Assembly: GCF_932526225.1 (NCBI RefSeq)
Contig: NC_064047.1
Span: 4,153,501 to 4,217,500 of the forward strand
Direction of reading: 5' to 3'
DNA length: 64,000 nucleotides
Source: Nematostella vectensis
Lineage: Eukaryota; Cnidaria; Anthozoa; Actiniaria; Edwardsiidae
The notes beneath the pieces were generated by a model that was given only the letters and a program-made list of their open reading frames with translations, was not told where the DNA came from and ran no database searches. Each line of letters opens with the position of its first letter. The stretch's first letter is position 1. The translations under genes were made by a program, and so were the position numbers. Below are positions 24,701 through 35,104 of this stretch, piece after piece.

Positions 24701-25119
24701 TTTTAAGATTAATTTTTACCCTCTGGAAAAAAAATGTATAGATAAATAGTATAAAGCTTAACAATCAGAATTAAAATTGCTTTTCAAAACAAAAAGTGAA
24801 ATTCCTTTAGGGTAATTCTTTCAATTAGAATAAATAAACTAATGTTTAAAAGTTTTGGTGCGTTGCATGATCGACTTTTGATAAACAAAACATTTTTAAA
24901 CCTGAATTTTTCTCTTGCTGCTTTTTCCTCATCCATTCTGAAAAGACTGAAGCATTTTGGATGCCTATCAGAGTTCAAGACGGCTTCAAATCGGCACGAA
25001 GTCACTTGATATAAAGTGAAACTTTCTCTCGGTTCACCCTCTTTCTCAAGAACTTTGGCGTACGAGTAGTGCAAAGGGTTGGCTTCATCTACACGAAAAC
25101 TAGAGGGACTGGCTCCCAT
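12728..25119 (-). CDS. PLA2G6: Calcium-independent phospholipase A2 (group VI, iPLA2-beta type)
   Basis: Hydrolyses the sn-2 ester of phospholipids to free fatty acid plus lysophospholipid; acts on membranes from the cytosol. Twelve exons with consistent phases: 24902-25119 (ATG 25117-25119), 23798-24014, 23074-23224, 22173-22331, 21618-21736, 20260-20442, 19694-19919, 18302-18529, 15148-15298, 14530-14660, 13590-13915, 12728-12940 (stop TAA). The predicted length is 773 residues, against 752-806 for human forms. Exons 2-7 encode ankyrin repeats ([35 protein letters not shown]). The patatin domain has the oxyanion loop DGGGIRG and nucleophile elbow GTSIG in exon 8, and the dyad Asp in DGGLIANNP plus SLGTG in exon 11. 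The C-terminus matches the [10 protein letters not shown] segment of the family. The start follows a short N-terminus like the human protein; an extra 5' exon is not excluded. Introns are full of repeats. It is divergent from the GPR157-like gene. Confidence 0.95.
13115..13556. mobile_element. MITE family 1, copy interrupted by a family 2 MITE
   Basis: The ends match the 10905-11155 element: GGCGAATGGCAATTGCC...CTACGACCGAAAGG on the left, CCTTTCGGTCATAGAACTGC...TTTGCACTGACA on the right. The middle (13245-13440) is a different palindromic element, so this is a nested insertion. It lies in the last intron of the iPLA2 gene. Confidence 0.65.
13245..13440. mobile_element. MITE family 2, nested copy
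   Basis: Palindromic element: GCCAAATTTGTTGTTGCGCG at the left is mirrored by CGCGAACAACGAATTTGGC at the right. Inner arms share TCGTTTGGGAATAGCGCG and its complement. A second copy occurs at 31762-31945. Short reading frames across it are repeat artefacts. Confidence 0.7.
15345..18295 (-). repeat. 23-bp G-rich minisatellite, ~2.95 kb, in iPLA2 intron 8
   Basis: More than 120 variant copies of a 23-bp unit; on the minus (coding) strand it reads GGGGACTCAGTGGGAGAGGG plus GGT. A larger block is itself duplicated: ~17050-17330 closely matches ~17680-17970. Because 23 is not a multiple of three, three units give a 23-residue cycle open in all frames, which produces long Gly/Trp/Arg reading frames that are not genes. 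It fills the intron between the GTSIG exon and the next patatin exon. Runs of three to five G on the transcribed RNA strand could form G-quadruplexes (inference). Confidence 0.95.
20725..20945. repeat. ~77-bp tandem repeat, about 3 copies
   Basis: The unit containing CTTGTCTTTTCAGATGAGAA and CTTTAGRCGTTTCAGG repeats almost exactly three times in an iPLA2 intron. Each copy carries a branch/acceptor-like TTTTCAG, but no coding exon follows. Confidence 0.85.
21088..21186. repeat. Short tandem duplication
   Basis: GATTTTTCCGATTCTGCTAT...TTTCACGC occurs twice with a spacing of about 55 bp in an iPLA2 intron. Confidence 0.75.
21778..22020. repeat. (ATC)n-rich microsatellite
   Basis: Interrupted TCATCA/CATCAT trinucleotide array in an iPLA2 intron. 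His/Ile-rich frames across it are artefacts. Confidence 0.9.
23455..23765. repeat. (CAT/CAC)n microsatellite
   Basis: Interrupted array of CATCAT and CACCAC triplets directly downstream of iPLA2 exon 2 (within the intron). Low complexity. Confidence 0.9.
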
Positions 25120-25590
25120 TTTGTGCACTTCTATATATTCTTAGTAAACGCAATAATAATAATCTAAAGAGTTCAAAGTCAATTTTAACCTTGCAGAAAT
25201 AAAAACGTTCAATTCTGCGAAATGAATCAACAAATATTATGCGATTTAGCAAACCAATTTGTGAGCCCACTGTACAAATATCTTAGAGATTGTGTGACTC
25301 ATGTGTGTGTCACGCTGCAGCATAAAAGTTGGAGGGGTGATAGGTGCCATCCCCTTCGCACTTTTCCTTCGCGTAAATGACAAACCATAAGTATTTTGTA
25401 CGGTAGCTGCTAATTTGAACGAATTTTTTAGTTTCTAGCAATATTGATAAAGTGAAAATAATAAAGGGCGAAATTGAATATGCGTGACATAACAATACCC
25501 CCCCAGCCCCCCGCGCGAACCGGGGCGAGCGCAAACAGGTACTGTTTTAGTCTCCTTTTAGTTTCCTACAACAAACAAAATCACGGAAGT
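25120..25590. promoter_or_regulatory. Divergent promoter region, iPLA2 (-) / GPR157-like (+)
   Basis: 470 bp separate the two start codons. A shared bidirectional promoter is inferred from spacing only; no TATA box was convincingly placed. Confidence 0.45.
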
Positions 25591-27159
25591 ATGGAAAACT
25601 CAAACTCACCCTACAACGAAACTCTGCCCAACAAGATCCTCACCACAACTGCTGGAAGCTTATCGATCTTTGGGACTTTAGTAATTTTCTTGACTTTCTA
25701 TATTTGGAAAGATCTTCGCACGGCTTCGCGGAAAATATTGGTGTATATCTCTATCGGTGACTTCCTTACAGCACTTGTAAACATCTCGGGTCTTTGGCTG
25801 TCAGCTACGTTGTATAATAAGGTAACAGACAGCAAGCATGATCATGGCATGTACATTGATCTATGTACGGCGGAAGGATTTGTGAATATTGCAGCTATTA
25901 TATCGTCATTCTTTTGGACTTTTTATCTATCTGTGTACCTTTACCTTGCCGTATGCAAAGGCCTAGAGAGCAGCACAGAGAGGATAGTTCTGCGAGTGTT
26001 TCACGTTACTGCATGGGGAATACCGCTTGTTATTGCGTGCCTAGCATTAGCGTTGAATAATGTTGGTCCGCTCGTTTATCCCAATAAAGTATCTGATGGC
26101 TGGTGCTGGGTCAAAACGGGTTCAAAGAATCCGAATCCTAATGAAATAGCGTGGATGTTTATTGCTGGTAAAGGCTGGGAAATATTGGCATATATAGGAA
26201 TCACAGCTTTCTATATAAGAGTCAAGGTCCATCTTCGGCAACAGGTTAGTGTTACAAGGTCCGATAGTATGTAGGGTCTCCTGCGCAGTAACTCGGTCAC
26301 GCTAAAGGCTTAAGCCGAGTAATAAAAAAAACTTGCTTAGGAATACTAATAAATTTGTAAGGATGACCTAAACAAGTTCTTGTGGAAGGGTAGTTAGAAT
26401 TTTTTTGTCATTTTTTGAAGAAAAGATGTCATCCTCCAGATATTATATAGCTCTAAGTACTTTCACAACTGACAAATGCGGACAACAGCGAGGAGACTAC
26501 CAGATATAGATTTTGTAAAATACAGAAACAATTGTTACCATGGTTACTCAACAGGTGTATTCCTGCCAGGGTGCTCCATTTCTGACGATGGGTTCAATCG
26601 AAGCTGCAAGAAAAGCGGACCGCAAATTCACTTTCATACCTGTCATCTTCATCTTGCTACGAATGTGGGGAACTATTAGGTTCTTCTTATATATTTCTGG
26701 ACAAGGCCACCCAGAGTATGAATGGCTTAGAATACTTCATGTAAGTCAATAAAAATCCGCCAAGTCCAGGGGAGGGCGGGGTTATGCTAGACAAAGGTAC
26801 CCCAGATCTAGGGTTGTGCAGAGCGGGACAAGAAATATAATGAAATCTATCCAAGAACAATTAATCCACCACCCTATTTATTATTTTTTTTGTATTAATT
26901 CTTTGTGGGAAGAAAGTATCTGATATGCAGTCTTTTGCCATAATAATGAAAATTGTGTTTATCTTTACAGGGCATTGGAGACAGTAGTCAAGGTTTTGCA
27001 AACTTCGTCATATTTTGTGTCTTCACTGAGAAGATGGGATCCCATTTTAAGTACTGGTTTTCCAAAATCTTCCCATGCTGTAGTAAACCAATGGAGAGTT
27101 CAGCACATGTTGGTTATGAGAGCACCAACATACTTACAGATCATAGTTATGAGACGTAG
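25591..27159 (+). CDS. GPR157: GPR157-like seven-transmembrane receptor
   Basis: Three exons: 25591-26244, 26570-26740 (acceptor could instead be at 26554/26555; both keep the frame) and 26971-27159 (stop TAG). Start chosen at ATGGAAAAC (25591), which gives a short outside N-terminus with an N-glycosylation site (NET) before TM1; an in-frame ATG at 25480 is open too. The product is about 337 residues. Family signatures: SSFFWT in TM3, WGIPLVIA in TM4, DGWCW in the second extracellular loop, a GKGWEILAY TM5, FTFIPVIFILLRMW in TM6, and HGIGDSSQGFANFV in TM7. Human GPR157 shares this layout. It belongs to the cAMP-receptor/secretin-like group, and in vertebrates it signals from the primary cilium of neural progenitors (family knowledge). 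Ligand unknown. Confidence 0.88.
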
Positions 27160-27722
27160 GTAAAGGATGCAATCCTAAGTACTGGAAAAATCTAGGGACG
27201 TGGGCTATTTTAGCTTTTAGCCTACCATCTCTGTTTTGGGACCAAACTTGAAAGAGGTAGCCCTTGGCCAAGCACCGCTGAGGGGTAGGCTTGGCGGTGA
27301 CCCCACCACTTTTTGCGACAGAAACAAGTCAAATATTATGATTTATTCCTTCTTTCAATTGTCGGCCCACCCACTTTTCAACATGCTCTGCAGTCCCTAT
27401 ACACTGCGCAGCAACACTTCTCACACAAGGGCAGGGCAGATCCCGGGGTTCCAATAGGGGAGAGCCAGAGCAAAGAGAGGAGGAAGGGGGCAAATTCATT
27501 CAAAATCATTAAAAATAGATGGGCTAGTACGAGAGAGTTTGCCAGCCCACCGCTAGACCCACTTACCTGAATATGAGAAGTTAGTTTGTATTAAAACGTT
27601 TAATCAAATTGTCAACCCATTGTCTGTGTTGGTTCAGGAATTTCTTAGTGTATTGTTTTTGCCATTTGGGGTAGCAACTTTCATCATTAAGTCCACAGGC
27701 ATCACTTTTGATAAATTCACAC

Positions 27723-27738
27723 GTAAAATAAATAAATG
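27723..27738 (+). terminator. Polyadenylation signal for the GPR157-like gene
   Basis: Overlapping AATAAATAAA about 570 bp past the stop codon. The opposite-strand signal at 27859-27864 lies only ~125 bp away, so the two convergent transcripts end back to back. Confidence 0.5.
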
Positions 27739-27858
27739 TATTGTATGTTTATGTAATGGTACATCTCTATGATCCTGTTTCTATGGATGACCCCTGAATT
27801 AACAAGAATCTGTGAGCTCTGTCAACCACAGAGATGCCACACATAGCATACCCTGCTT

Positions 27859-27864
27859 TTTATT
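27859..27864 (-). terminator. Polyadenylation signal for DsbA-like gene 1
   Basis: AATAAA on the minus strand, about 530 nt after the stop codon and ~100 nt after the SECIS-like stem-loop, so the stem-loop lies inside the predicted 3' UTR. Confidence 0.6.
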
Positions 27865-27959
27865 GATCACAACTCTAATCAGAGTGAACAGAGTAATACA
27901 ATTACTTGGTGCATTTGGCATGGTGTTTCAATCTGTGTAACAAAGAGTTAATCATTGTG

Positions 27960-28022
27960 TCACCTGGTATCATCAGGCAATAGACCTTAAACAATTGAGT
28001 CATAGCCATCATTACAGAGTAC
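27960..28022 (-). promoter_or_regulatory. SECIS-like element 1 (3' UTR of DsbA-like gene 1)
   Basis: On the minus strand: ATGA (28009-28012), then 12 nt, AA (27995-27996), 19 nt, TGA (27973-27975). Helix II pairs GGC with GCC and GACT with GGTC around a loop starting with AA. A tandem G-A quartet is possible between ATGAT and TGAT. The lower helix pairs TCTGT(A) with (T)ACCAG around a single bulged C. Everything expected of a eukaryotic SECIS (AUGA...AA...GA plus two helices) is present. It starts 382 nt after the stop. The same structure recurs at 49956-50022. Confidence 0.82.
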
Positions 28023-28394
28023 ATTAGACTCATCTTTGAAACACTACAAGCACTCGTACTGTGTGTAAAAGTCCCTGATATGACTGGACATATCATAATC
28101 TATATTGTACTTCCTCTATTTCCGTAATGTAAAATGCTTGTGAGAAGAATAAAAAAAAAGATGATGTAGTTATCGTAGAGAGAGTGGACAAATCCAGAAA
28201 CTCTCTCCAAAAAAATCCAGTTGGTTCCGAAAGTGAGAAAAAAAATATGCAACCAAAACACAAAAATAATGACCAGTAGACTAGAAAGGAATAATACTAA
28301 AACAACTTCCACCCCCTAAAAAATCATGCATCTAAGAAAAGTTCAGTCCTCCCTTAAAGTATCTAATTAATTTCAGAATAAAATGTGATGATTT

Positions 28395-31257
28395 CTAAAT
28401 ACTTGATTTGAGCTGATTCAACAAGCGAGAAAAGACCTTCTTGAATGTATCTGGAGGTTGAGCCCCTGAAAAGGCTACAGGGGGGTCAGGACATCCCTTA
28501 GCGATGATGCTAAAAAACGGCACCCCATTGACTCCATGCTGTCTTGCCTCTAGTCCCTCTGCCTTGACCCTTGAAGCCACACCCTTATCATCAACATGCT
28601 TCATTGCTGCAGTTGCATCTAAACCTGCCTCGGATGCCACTTGTTGAAGAACGTCTTCACGGCTGATGTTGTGTGCTTGCTCAAAGTAATGATGGAATAG
28701 GCTTTCAGCTACTGCATCCTGCTTGTTCTCAGTGGCAGCATAATCTAGCAGACAGTGCGACTTCAGGGTGTTTACAACATGCCGATTGGGGTTGAAGCTG
28801 ATGCCCTGGAGAAATACCAATGTACTATACAAGCTCTATAAAACACAAACGTGTGTAATTAAAGTACAGGGCCGTAGCAGGGGGTGGGGCACTAGGGGCA
28901 CATGCCCCCCCCCCCAATATTTTCAAAAATTATAAGGAAATGACCAGAAGGGGTGTGGCTGTGCCCAGAAATAATATTTTTTTAATGTTTCTGTTTTGTG
29001 CCCCCCCCCCCCCCCAATGTTTTGAGGTCAGCTACGGCACTGATAAAACATAAATGTGTGCTATGAAAGTAGCATGCCAAAGTGAAATAAAAATAAGCTG
29101 CTGGAATTTTTAGAACTGTTGCAGCAGTATTTCACAAAATATATAGAGAAAATAAAGATCCAGAAGTTCCAGAATGGGGGGCGAAGCATAAGTTTCAAGA
29201 AAGAGGGACCCGGAACCATTGTTTTTTTGTGGATTTTCCTAACTTCTAGGTACTTTCAAGCAAAATTGTAAGAAAAACAGACTGAGAACAGAAACCTCCA
29301 CCCTATTTCAACACTACCAGTTAAGTTTATCTGGAGAATGCCTTAGGACACCATGAAGTCTTTTTGGGCATAATTAATGCTGTGCTTATCTGGATGTTTG
29401 CACACTGAGGTTGATTCAATGGGATAATTCCTTGTCTGGGTTTCACCAAGTGAGAAAGGAATTTTCTGTTGAATGGCCTCATACTCTCCAATATGGAACA
29501 TCTTTGCTACCCAACCTTTTTCAAAAATTGTTTTCAGGCTAATTCTGGGTTCATTAGACCTGGAAATGTTTTGTTTGGCTTCGGGGCAAAGAGACGAAAG
29601 GTGTTTCCAAGACTCCCATGATGCAATGCAGGCATGCAATATAGCCTAAAGATGGCCACTTGCTTCTAATGGAGGTCTTAGCATTGATTATTGTGGCTGA
29701 TGACTGTAAAATGGGACCTGAAAGGGCACAATAAGGGTATCTATTTGTGACTTGATCTGTGTTTGCTAGTCTTTATTTGTATTTGGGAATTTTGTGTCTT
29801 TTTTTGGTAAGAAGTGTTTCTAAGTTTAAGCATCTGTTTACGAATTGCTCAGAAATCAAGGTTGATATTTTGCCAATGGAGTCAATTCTATTACATTGCT
29901 TACATGTGCTTTTGAAGGTTGTCTATGCCTTGAATGAGTATCCGGGTCTGGTGATGTTTACTGTAGTTTGCATTTCTGACATTTTAGAGTTGGGCCTATA
30001 TTTTATGGACGTCTGGGGTCGTTATAGTAGTGGAAGAATTAAATTTCTTGTCATTTTTAAGCCAAATATCTGAAAAGGGGGGGGGCGAACGGGCACCACC
30101 CCCCATTCACCACAAACCTCACAAAGTTCACCACAAACCTCACATCTGTGAACGATTTAATGGCTTCTTCAAGATGCCTAGATCCCCCCTGATATGTTAC
30201 ACAGCCCAAGTCCACATGCATGGGTGGTGGACAAGGGGACAGCGTGGGTTGCCCCACCCCCCTGCATCTCAGATAAGAAGTATCAAAATATAAATGGAAG
30301 AAATGAAGAGAAAAAGGAGTTACATCAGTCAAACCAGGTGAAGTGTGCCCCCCACACCCCCCCCCCCCCCCCCCCCGTAGAGCTGATTATTGAGTTCATT
30401 ATTTAAATTTTCATTTGATTATTTGCTGAGAAGTTTCCATTCTTAAAATGGCTCGGATCTAGGGTGTATGCATGAACTGGTTTGACTGTAATGACACTAT
30501 TGTTCATTAATTCCAACAATTTTAATCATTTTAGAAGATAAAATATGTCAAAGCTCAAAAACATCAGCCGGGTGAGCACGCCTCGACCCCAATTTATGTG
30601 AATAATATTTAGTCTCAAAATTCTGACTCTGAATTTTGTTTTGAGCCTACCCACTTATAGGCCAGCTTCGCCGCCACTTACCACTGAGCGCCCTGCGTTT
30701 GACAATGGGCCAGTACCCGAGACAGCATTTTTGGCAACTTCTGCGCCATACTTGCTAGCCAGGTAATCCAGTAATGGTACACCATCATCAGAAGCACTTG
30801 GATTCAGGAAGAAAGGCTTCCAGTTCACCACAAACCTCACATCTGTGAACGATTTGATGGCTTCTTCAAGATGCCTCTTCCCAACAAAACACCTGTATAT
30901 ACCGATAAAAGATAATTACTATTCTTTATCGAAAATACAGAGATTACTACAATATGGGATGACAGTACGACGAGAGAACCATAGCTGTCAAACCAACTTG
31001 GACAGAAATCTTGTGAAATCAGGTGAAGTACAGAAAATATGTGAAAAAACCCAACAAAGTCAATGCGGGTGAATACAGAGAATGTACTTATATGAATATT
31101 CTCATAAAATTTAGGCTTGTGATGAGGTCCAAAATCTTGTGACACCCGCCTAATGCGGTTGAGTTGACAGCTATGGGATATTGTAAATTGCCACTTACCA
31201 TGGTCAAATATTATCTGATATAACGTCAACTACAATAGTAGGTTTTTCTGATGCCAT
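28395..31257 (-). CDS. DsbA/FrnE-like thioredoxin-fold selenoprotein 1 (UPWC)
   Basis: Three exons: 31199-31257 (ATG 31255-31257), 30682-30892 and 28395-28805 (stop TAG). All phases agree; predicted length is 226 residues. The family (DsbA superfamily, FrnE/2-hydroxychromene-2-carboxylate isomerase-like) has a helical insert in a thioredoxin fold and a redox motif CPWC near residue 20. Here codons 17-21 are ATT TGA CCA TG^G TGT, that is I-U-P-W-C, with the Trp codon split by intron 1, followed by FVGKRHLEEAI. If TGA is read as selenocysteine the motif is U-P-W-C. The cis-proline segment GVPFF in exon 3 is intact. A SECIS-like element lies at 27960-28022. The paralog at 50741-52951 has TGA at the same codon, which argues against a chance mutation. 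Likely role: thiol-selenol oxidoreductase, probably cytosolic because no signal peptide is seen (inference). Automatic annotation would stop at codon 17 or start in exon 2. Confidence 0.88.
28867..29041. mobile_element. CCGTAGC palindromic G/C-rich repeat, copy 1
   Basis: Starts GGGCCGTAGCAGG and ends GGTCAGCTACGGCACTG (inverted ends). Mirrored inner blocks GGGGCAC...CCCCCAATATTTTC flank a core with GGAAATGACC. Other copies lie near 35105, 51600 and 56622. It sits in intron 2 of DsbA-like gene 1. No coding capacity. Confidence 0.7.
30104..30181 (-). pseudogene. Orphan copy of part of DsbA-like exon 2
   Basis: About 60 bp nearly identical to 30826-30890 of the same gene's exon 2 (RHLEEAIKSFTDVRFVVN segment), with a short internal duplication (TTCACCACAAACCTCACA twice). 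It lacks splice sites and the rest of the exon. It sits in intron 2. Confidence 0.8.
31204..31206 (-). other. In-frame TGA, predicted selenocysteine codon 18 (gene 1)
   Basis: Replaces the first Cys codon of CPWC. It is in frame with the ATG at 31255-31257 and seven bases before the donor GTAAGT. Confidence 0.85.
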
Positions 31258-31761
31258 TTTAGGCGAGTCACCTTCGAAGAGATCGATAATAAACACACAA
31301 AACTTTACACTAACTCTGTTATCGGGAAAGCCAAAAAAGTTTAGTTTGGTCCCAGGATCACTCGGCTAAATTGTAAAGGCAAACCGACACCGAAATTGGC
31401 CGTAATAGCGCTCTTTTGTGTATCAAGCCTGGTATCAAGTTATGAACAGTTTTTTGAAACTGCTTTAGCATTTTATAAGTTCAAAAATGTCCAAAAATTT
31501 TAAGAGCTTCCAGTCTCTGAACAAAGTCTGACAAACTTGATGCGCTTTTGTAATAAACTAGAATTTGCATGTTAGCAGGTCTTATAATCACATTTAGAGG
31601 AAGGTATTTTCGGGGATGCAAGAAGAGCATAGTTACTTGATGTCATGTAGGTGTCGAAAAGAATGGTCACATGATGTCATCAGATGACATCATCAAAAAA
31701 ACATTATTCACATTTTCGGGAAAAAATCGCAAGGCAACTATATATATTATAGTCGAATTCA

Positions 31762-31945
31762 TTGTTCCGCGACCTCCCAGAATCCAAAAATCCTTTCTTC
31801 GTTTGGGAATAGCGCGTAGTCAATTAAACCAAACAATCAAAACTAGATCAAACGCCCCCAAAGCTTGTGTCTGACTACGCGCTATCCCCAAACGAGACAT
31901 GGATTTTGGATTCATCGAGGTCGCGCAACAACGAATTTGGCTGTA
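31762..31945. mobile_element. MITE family 2, second copy
   Basis: Inverted relative to the 13245-13440 copy. Shares AATCCAAAAATCC, TCGTTTGGGAATAGCGCGTA and AACGAATTTGGC blocks in mirrored arms. Confidence 0.7.
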
Positions 31946-32012
31946 AGTTAAAACAATGTAAAGATGGTGTATTGCTGTGAGTATTATTTCTATTCACGGG
32001 CGTTGTGTAAAA

Positions 32013-32454
32013 GGTACGGTTATACGAGCAGCAAAACAGTACCACTTTTGTGGCAGCATTTGCAAAAAAAGTTCGAAGGCGATGTTGCGCGTTTTACTAC
32101 CGGTAAACCAACTTTTGTCGAAGCAAAGGATAGACTGGTACTTGCTGTTGATCCACCATCTTTTTTCTCCGAGACACTGATGTGTGACTTGTCAAACCAA
32201 TCACAAACGCTAATGCATTTGCTGCGAGACAAGTTGGGTTGTGTAGAAATACGGGCAGCATCCACTAGTTTTGCTGCTAAAAGTAGAAGAATTTTCTACT
32301 TTCTGCAGCAAACTTTTTCAATTTGCAAAAAAAAAAAAATTGCTGCGCCAAAGGTTGGTTTGCCGTTAGTAAAAGGTGAACTTCAACTTTTTTTTCGCAG
32401 CAATGCTGTCACAAAAGTTGTACGATTTTGCTGCTCGTATAACCGCAACTTAAA
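32013..32454. mobile_element. MITE family 3 (442 bp) with 8-bp duplication
   Basis: Left end GGTACGGTTATACGAGCAGC is mirrored by GCTGCTCGTATAACCGCAAC at the right; inner arms share ACTTTTGTGRCAGCA. Flanked by GTGTAAAA at 32005-32012 and 32455-32462. An 8-bp duplication suggests a hAT-type parent (inference). The 177-codon reading frame across it is built from the inverted arms and is not a gene. Confidence 0.7.
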
Positions 32455-33094
32455 GTGTAAAAAGTCAGGAATTTTTAGGAGTATAGAATTTGAGTGAAAT
32501 CGAGTGACTACTCAGGGTAACTATTAAGCGTTTTTCAATAAAAGCATACAAATTAGATTTCAGTGCATCATTCCTTTTTTTAATTGTAGATAGCAGTACA
32601 CAATTTTATCGTTTAAACGTATACATAAGAAAAGTATGTTTTTCATCTGGGGCTCATAAGTACAAATAGGCAAAGAAGAAAAGGAAGCTGTTAAGGGTGG
32701 ACCTAGCTTTTTTACTGAGGCGGGAGCACCAATAACAGTTTGCAAATAACAATTTCCCTTGTTAGAAACGGCCATATCATCAGTTTACTTCTGGTGATCC
32801 AACGAAAACCTCAACCGACAAGAGAAAAAAAATATTTTAGAATCCGCGCTATTAAACAGGCCATCCGCTCTAAATTATCAGTCAGATCCTTAAAGAAACC
32901 TTCAAAAGACGCACATCTTTGACAATTTTGAAATATTTTTCACGTTTTCCGTTAAAAATCATAGATGATGATTAGGTAATCATCCGGAAGTGAAATGGGG
33001 ACATTGCCGCTTTAAACTCCTCCTCCTCTAGATCCGCTACTTCTACTCCTCTTTATACGAGCCCTGTGTTTATGCACGTCATGACCGTGAACTA

Positions 33095-33750
33095 GTGTAA
33101 CCATGATAGCATGCAATGATATAATTGATAAAAAGTTACACTCCTGGTTGTACAATCCAGCTATGCACAACTACTCACACCCCTAGTTACCCATGATAGC
33201 ATGCAATGATATAATTGATAAAAAAGCTACACTCCTGGATTTACAATCCAGCTATGCACCCCTACTCACACCCCTAGCTACCCATGATAGCATGCAATGA
33301 TATAATTGATAAAAAAAGCTACACTGCTGGTTGTACAATCCAGCTATGCAACCCTACTCACACCCCTAGTTACCCATGATAGCATGCAATGATATAATTG
33401 ATAAAAAAAGCTAAACTCCTGGATGTACAATCCAGCTATGCACCCCTACTCACACCCCTAGTTACCCATGATAGCATGCAATGATATAATTGATAAAAAA
33501 AGCTACACTGCTGGTTGTACAATCCAGCTATGCAACCCTACTCACACCTCTAGTTACCCATGATAGCATGCAATGATATAATTGATAAAAAAAAATACAT
33601 CCCTGGATTTACAAACCAGCTTTCCATCCCTTCTCACACTTCAAGTTACATATGATAGCATGCAATGATATAATTGATAAAAAAGCTACACTCCTGGATG
33701 TACAATCCAGCTATGCAACCCTACTCACACCCCTAGTAACCCAGAACTAA
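33095..33750. repeat. ~92-bp satellite, about 7 copies
   Basis: Each unit has CATGATAGCATGCAATGATA, a run of A, CTACACTCCTGG, ACAATCCAGCTATGCA and CTCACACCCCTAG. Units differ by a few bases. The array runs straight into the 20-bp satellite, whose CCCTAG motif it shares. Confidence 0.93.
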
Positions 33751-33754
33751 ACAT

Positions 33755-34770
33755 CCCTAGCTAGCCCATAACACCCCTAGCTAGCCCTCAACACCCCTAG
33801 CTAGCCCTTAACACCTCTAGCTAGCCCTTAACACCCCTAGCTAGCCCTTAACACCCCTAGCTAGCTCTTAACACCCCTAGCTAGCCCTTAACACCCCTAG
33901 CTAGCCCTTAACACCCCTAGCTAGCCCTTAACACCCCTAGCTAGCCCTTAACACCTCTAGCTAGCCCTTTACACCCCTTGCTAGCCCTTAACACCCCTAG
34001 CTAGCCCATAACACCCCTAGCTAGCCCTTAACACCTCTAGCTAGCCCTTAACACCCCTAGCGAGCCCTTAACACCCCTAGCTAGCCCTCAACACCCCTAG
34101 CTAGCCCTTAACACCCCTAGCTAGCCCTTTACACCCCTTGCTAGCGCTTAACACCCCTAGCTAGCCCATAACACCCCTAGCTAGCCCTTAACACCTCTAG
34201 CTAGCCCTTAACACCCCTAGCTAGCCCTTAACACCCCTAGCTAGCCCTCAACACCCCTAGCTAGCCCTTAACACCTCTAGCTAGCCCTTAACACCTCTAG
34301 CTAGCCCTTAACACCTCTAGCTAGCCCTTAACACCCCTAGCTTGCCCTTAACACCTCTAGCTAGCCCTTAACACCTCTAGCTAGCCCTTAACACCTCTAG
34401 CTAGCCCTTAACACCTCTAGCTAGCCCTTAACGCCCCTAGCTAGCCCTTAACACCTCTAGCTAGCCCTCAACACCCCTAGCTAGCCCTTAACACCCCTAC
34501 CTAGCCCTTAACACCCCTTGCTAGCCCTTAACACCCCTAGCTAGCCCTTAACACCTCTAGCTAGCCCTTGACACCTCTAGCTAGCCCTTAACACCCCTAG
34601 CTAGCCCTTAACACCCCTAGCTAGCCCTCAACACCCCTAGCTAGCCCTTAACACCTCTAGCTAGCCCTTAACACCCCTAGCTAGCCCTTAACACCTCTAG
34701 CTAGCCCTTAACACCCCTAGCTAGCCCTTAACACCACTAGCTAGCCCTTTACACCCTTAGCTACTCACAC
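33755..34770. repeat. 20-bp satellite, about 50 copies
   Basis: The unit CCCTAGCTAGCCCTTAACAC repeats with an exact 20-bp period and few substitutions. The CTAGCTAG core is palindromic. No coding frame or spacer structure. Confidence 0.97.
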
Positions 34771-35104
34771 ACACACGTAGGTACCAATGATAGCTTCAAT
34801 TTAGCTCCTTTATGCCAATGCCTCGCACATAAATCCCACAGGATTGCCACTATCTCGGAAACGACCAATTGCCGTGGTAACCATGGTAACAGGCGTCGTT
34901 TAACACCTAGCAGTTTGCCCCTGCTATTTTTATCCTTAAACGTTTTGGGCATTATGCGGCTGCATCTAACCTCTCCGCTTACTCCAATGTTGCTCCAATG
35001 TTCCAATGTATAGCCTTCTAACCGGCTCTCCATCGGTGTTTTTTCTTTAACAAATTTGGAACCTTCGTATGTGCAAAGCTGCTACGCACTGGATCGACTT
35101 AAGT

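Noticed and set aside
29343-29639. 98-codon minus-strand frame in intron 2 of DsbA-like gene 1
   Set aside because: No family recognised, no splice support; consistent with chance.
31199-31257. Reading the TGA in DsbA-like exon 1 as a pseudogene mutation
   Set aside because: The paralog has TGA at the same codon, all other exons are open in both genes, splice phases agree, and both have SECIS-like elements before the poly(A) signal.
31964-32497. 177-codon reading frame
   Set aside because: Spans a palindromic MITE with inverted arms and an 8-bp target duplication; the opposite strand is also open.
33755-34770. Regular 20-bp direct repeats, considered as a CRISPR array
   Set aside because: No spacers between repeats, eukaryotic context, no cas genes; it is a satellite.
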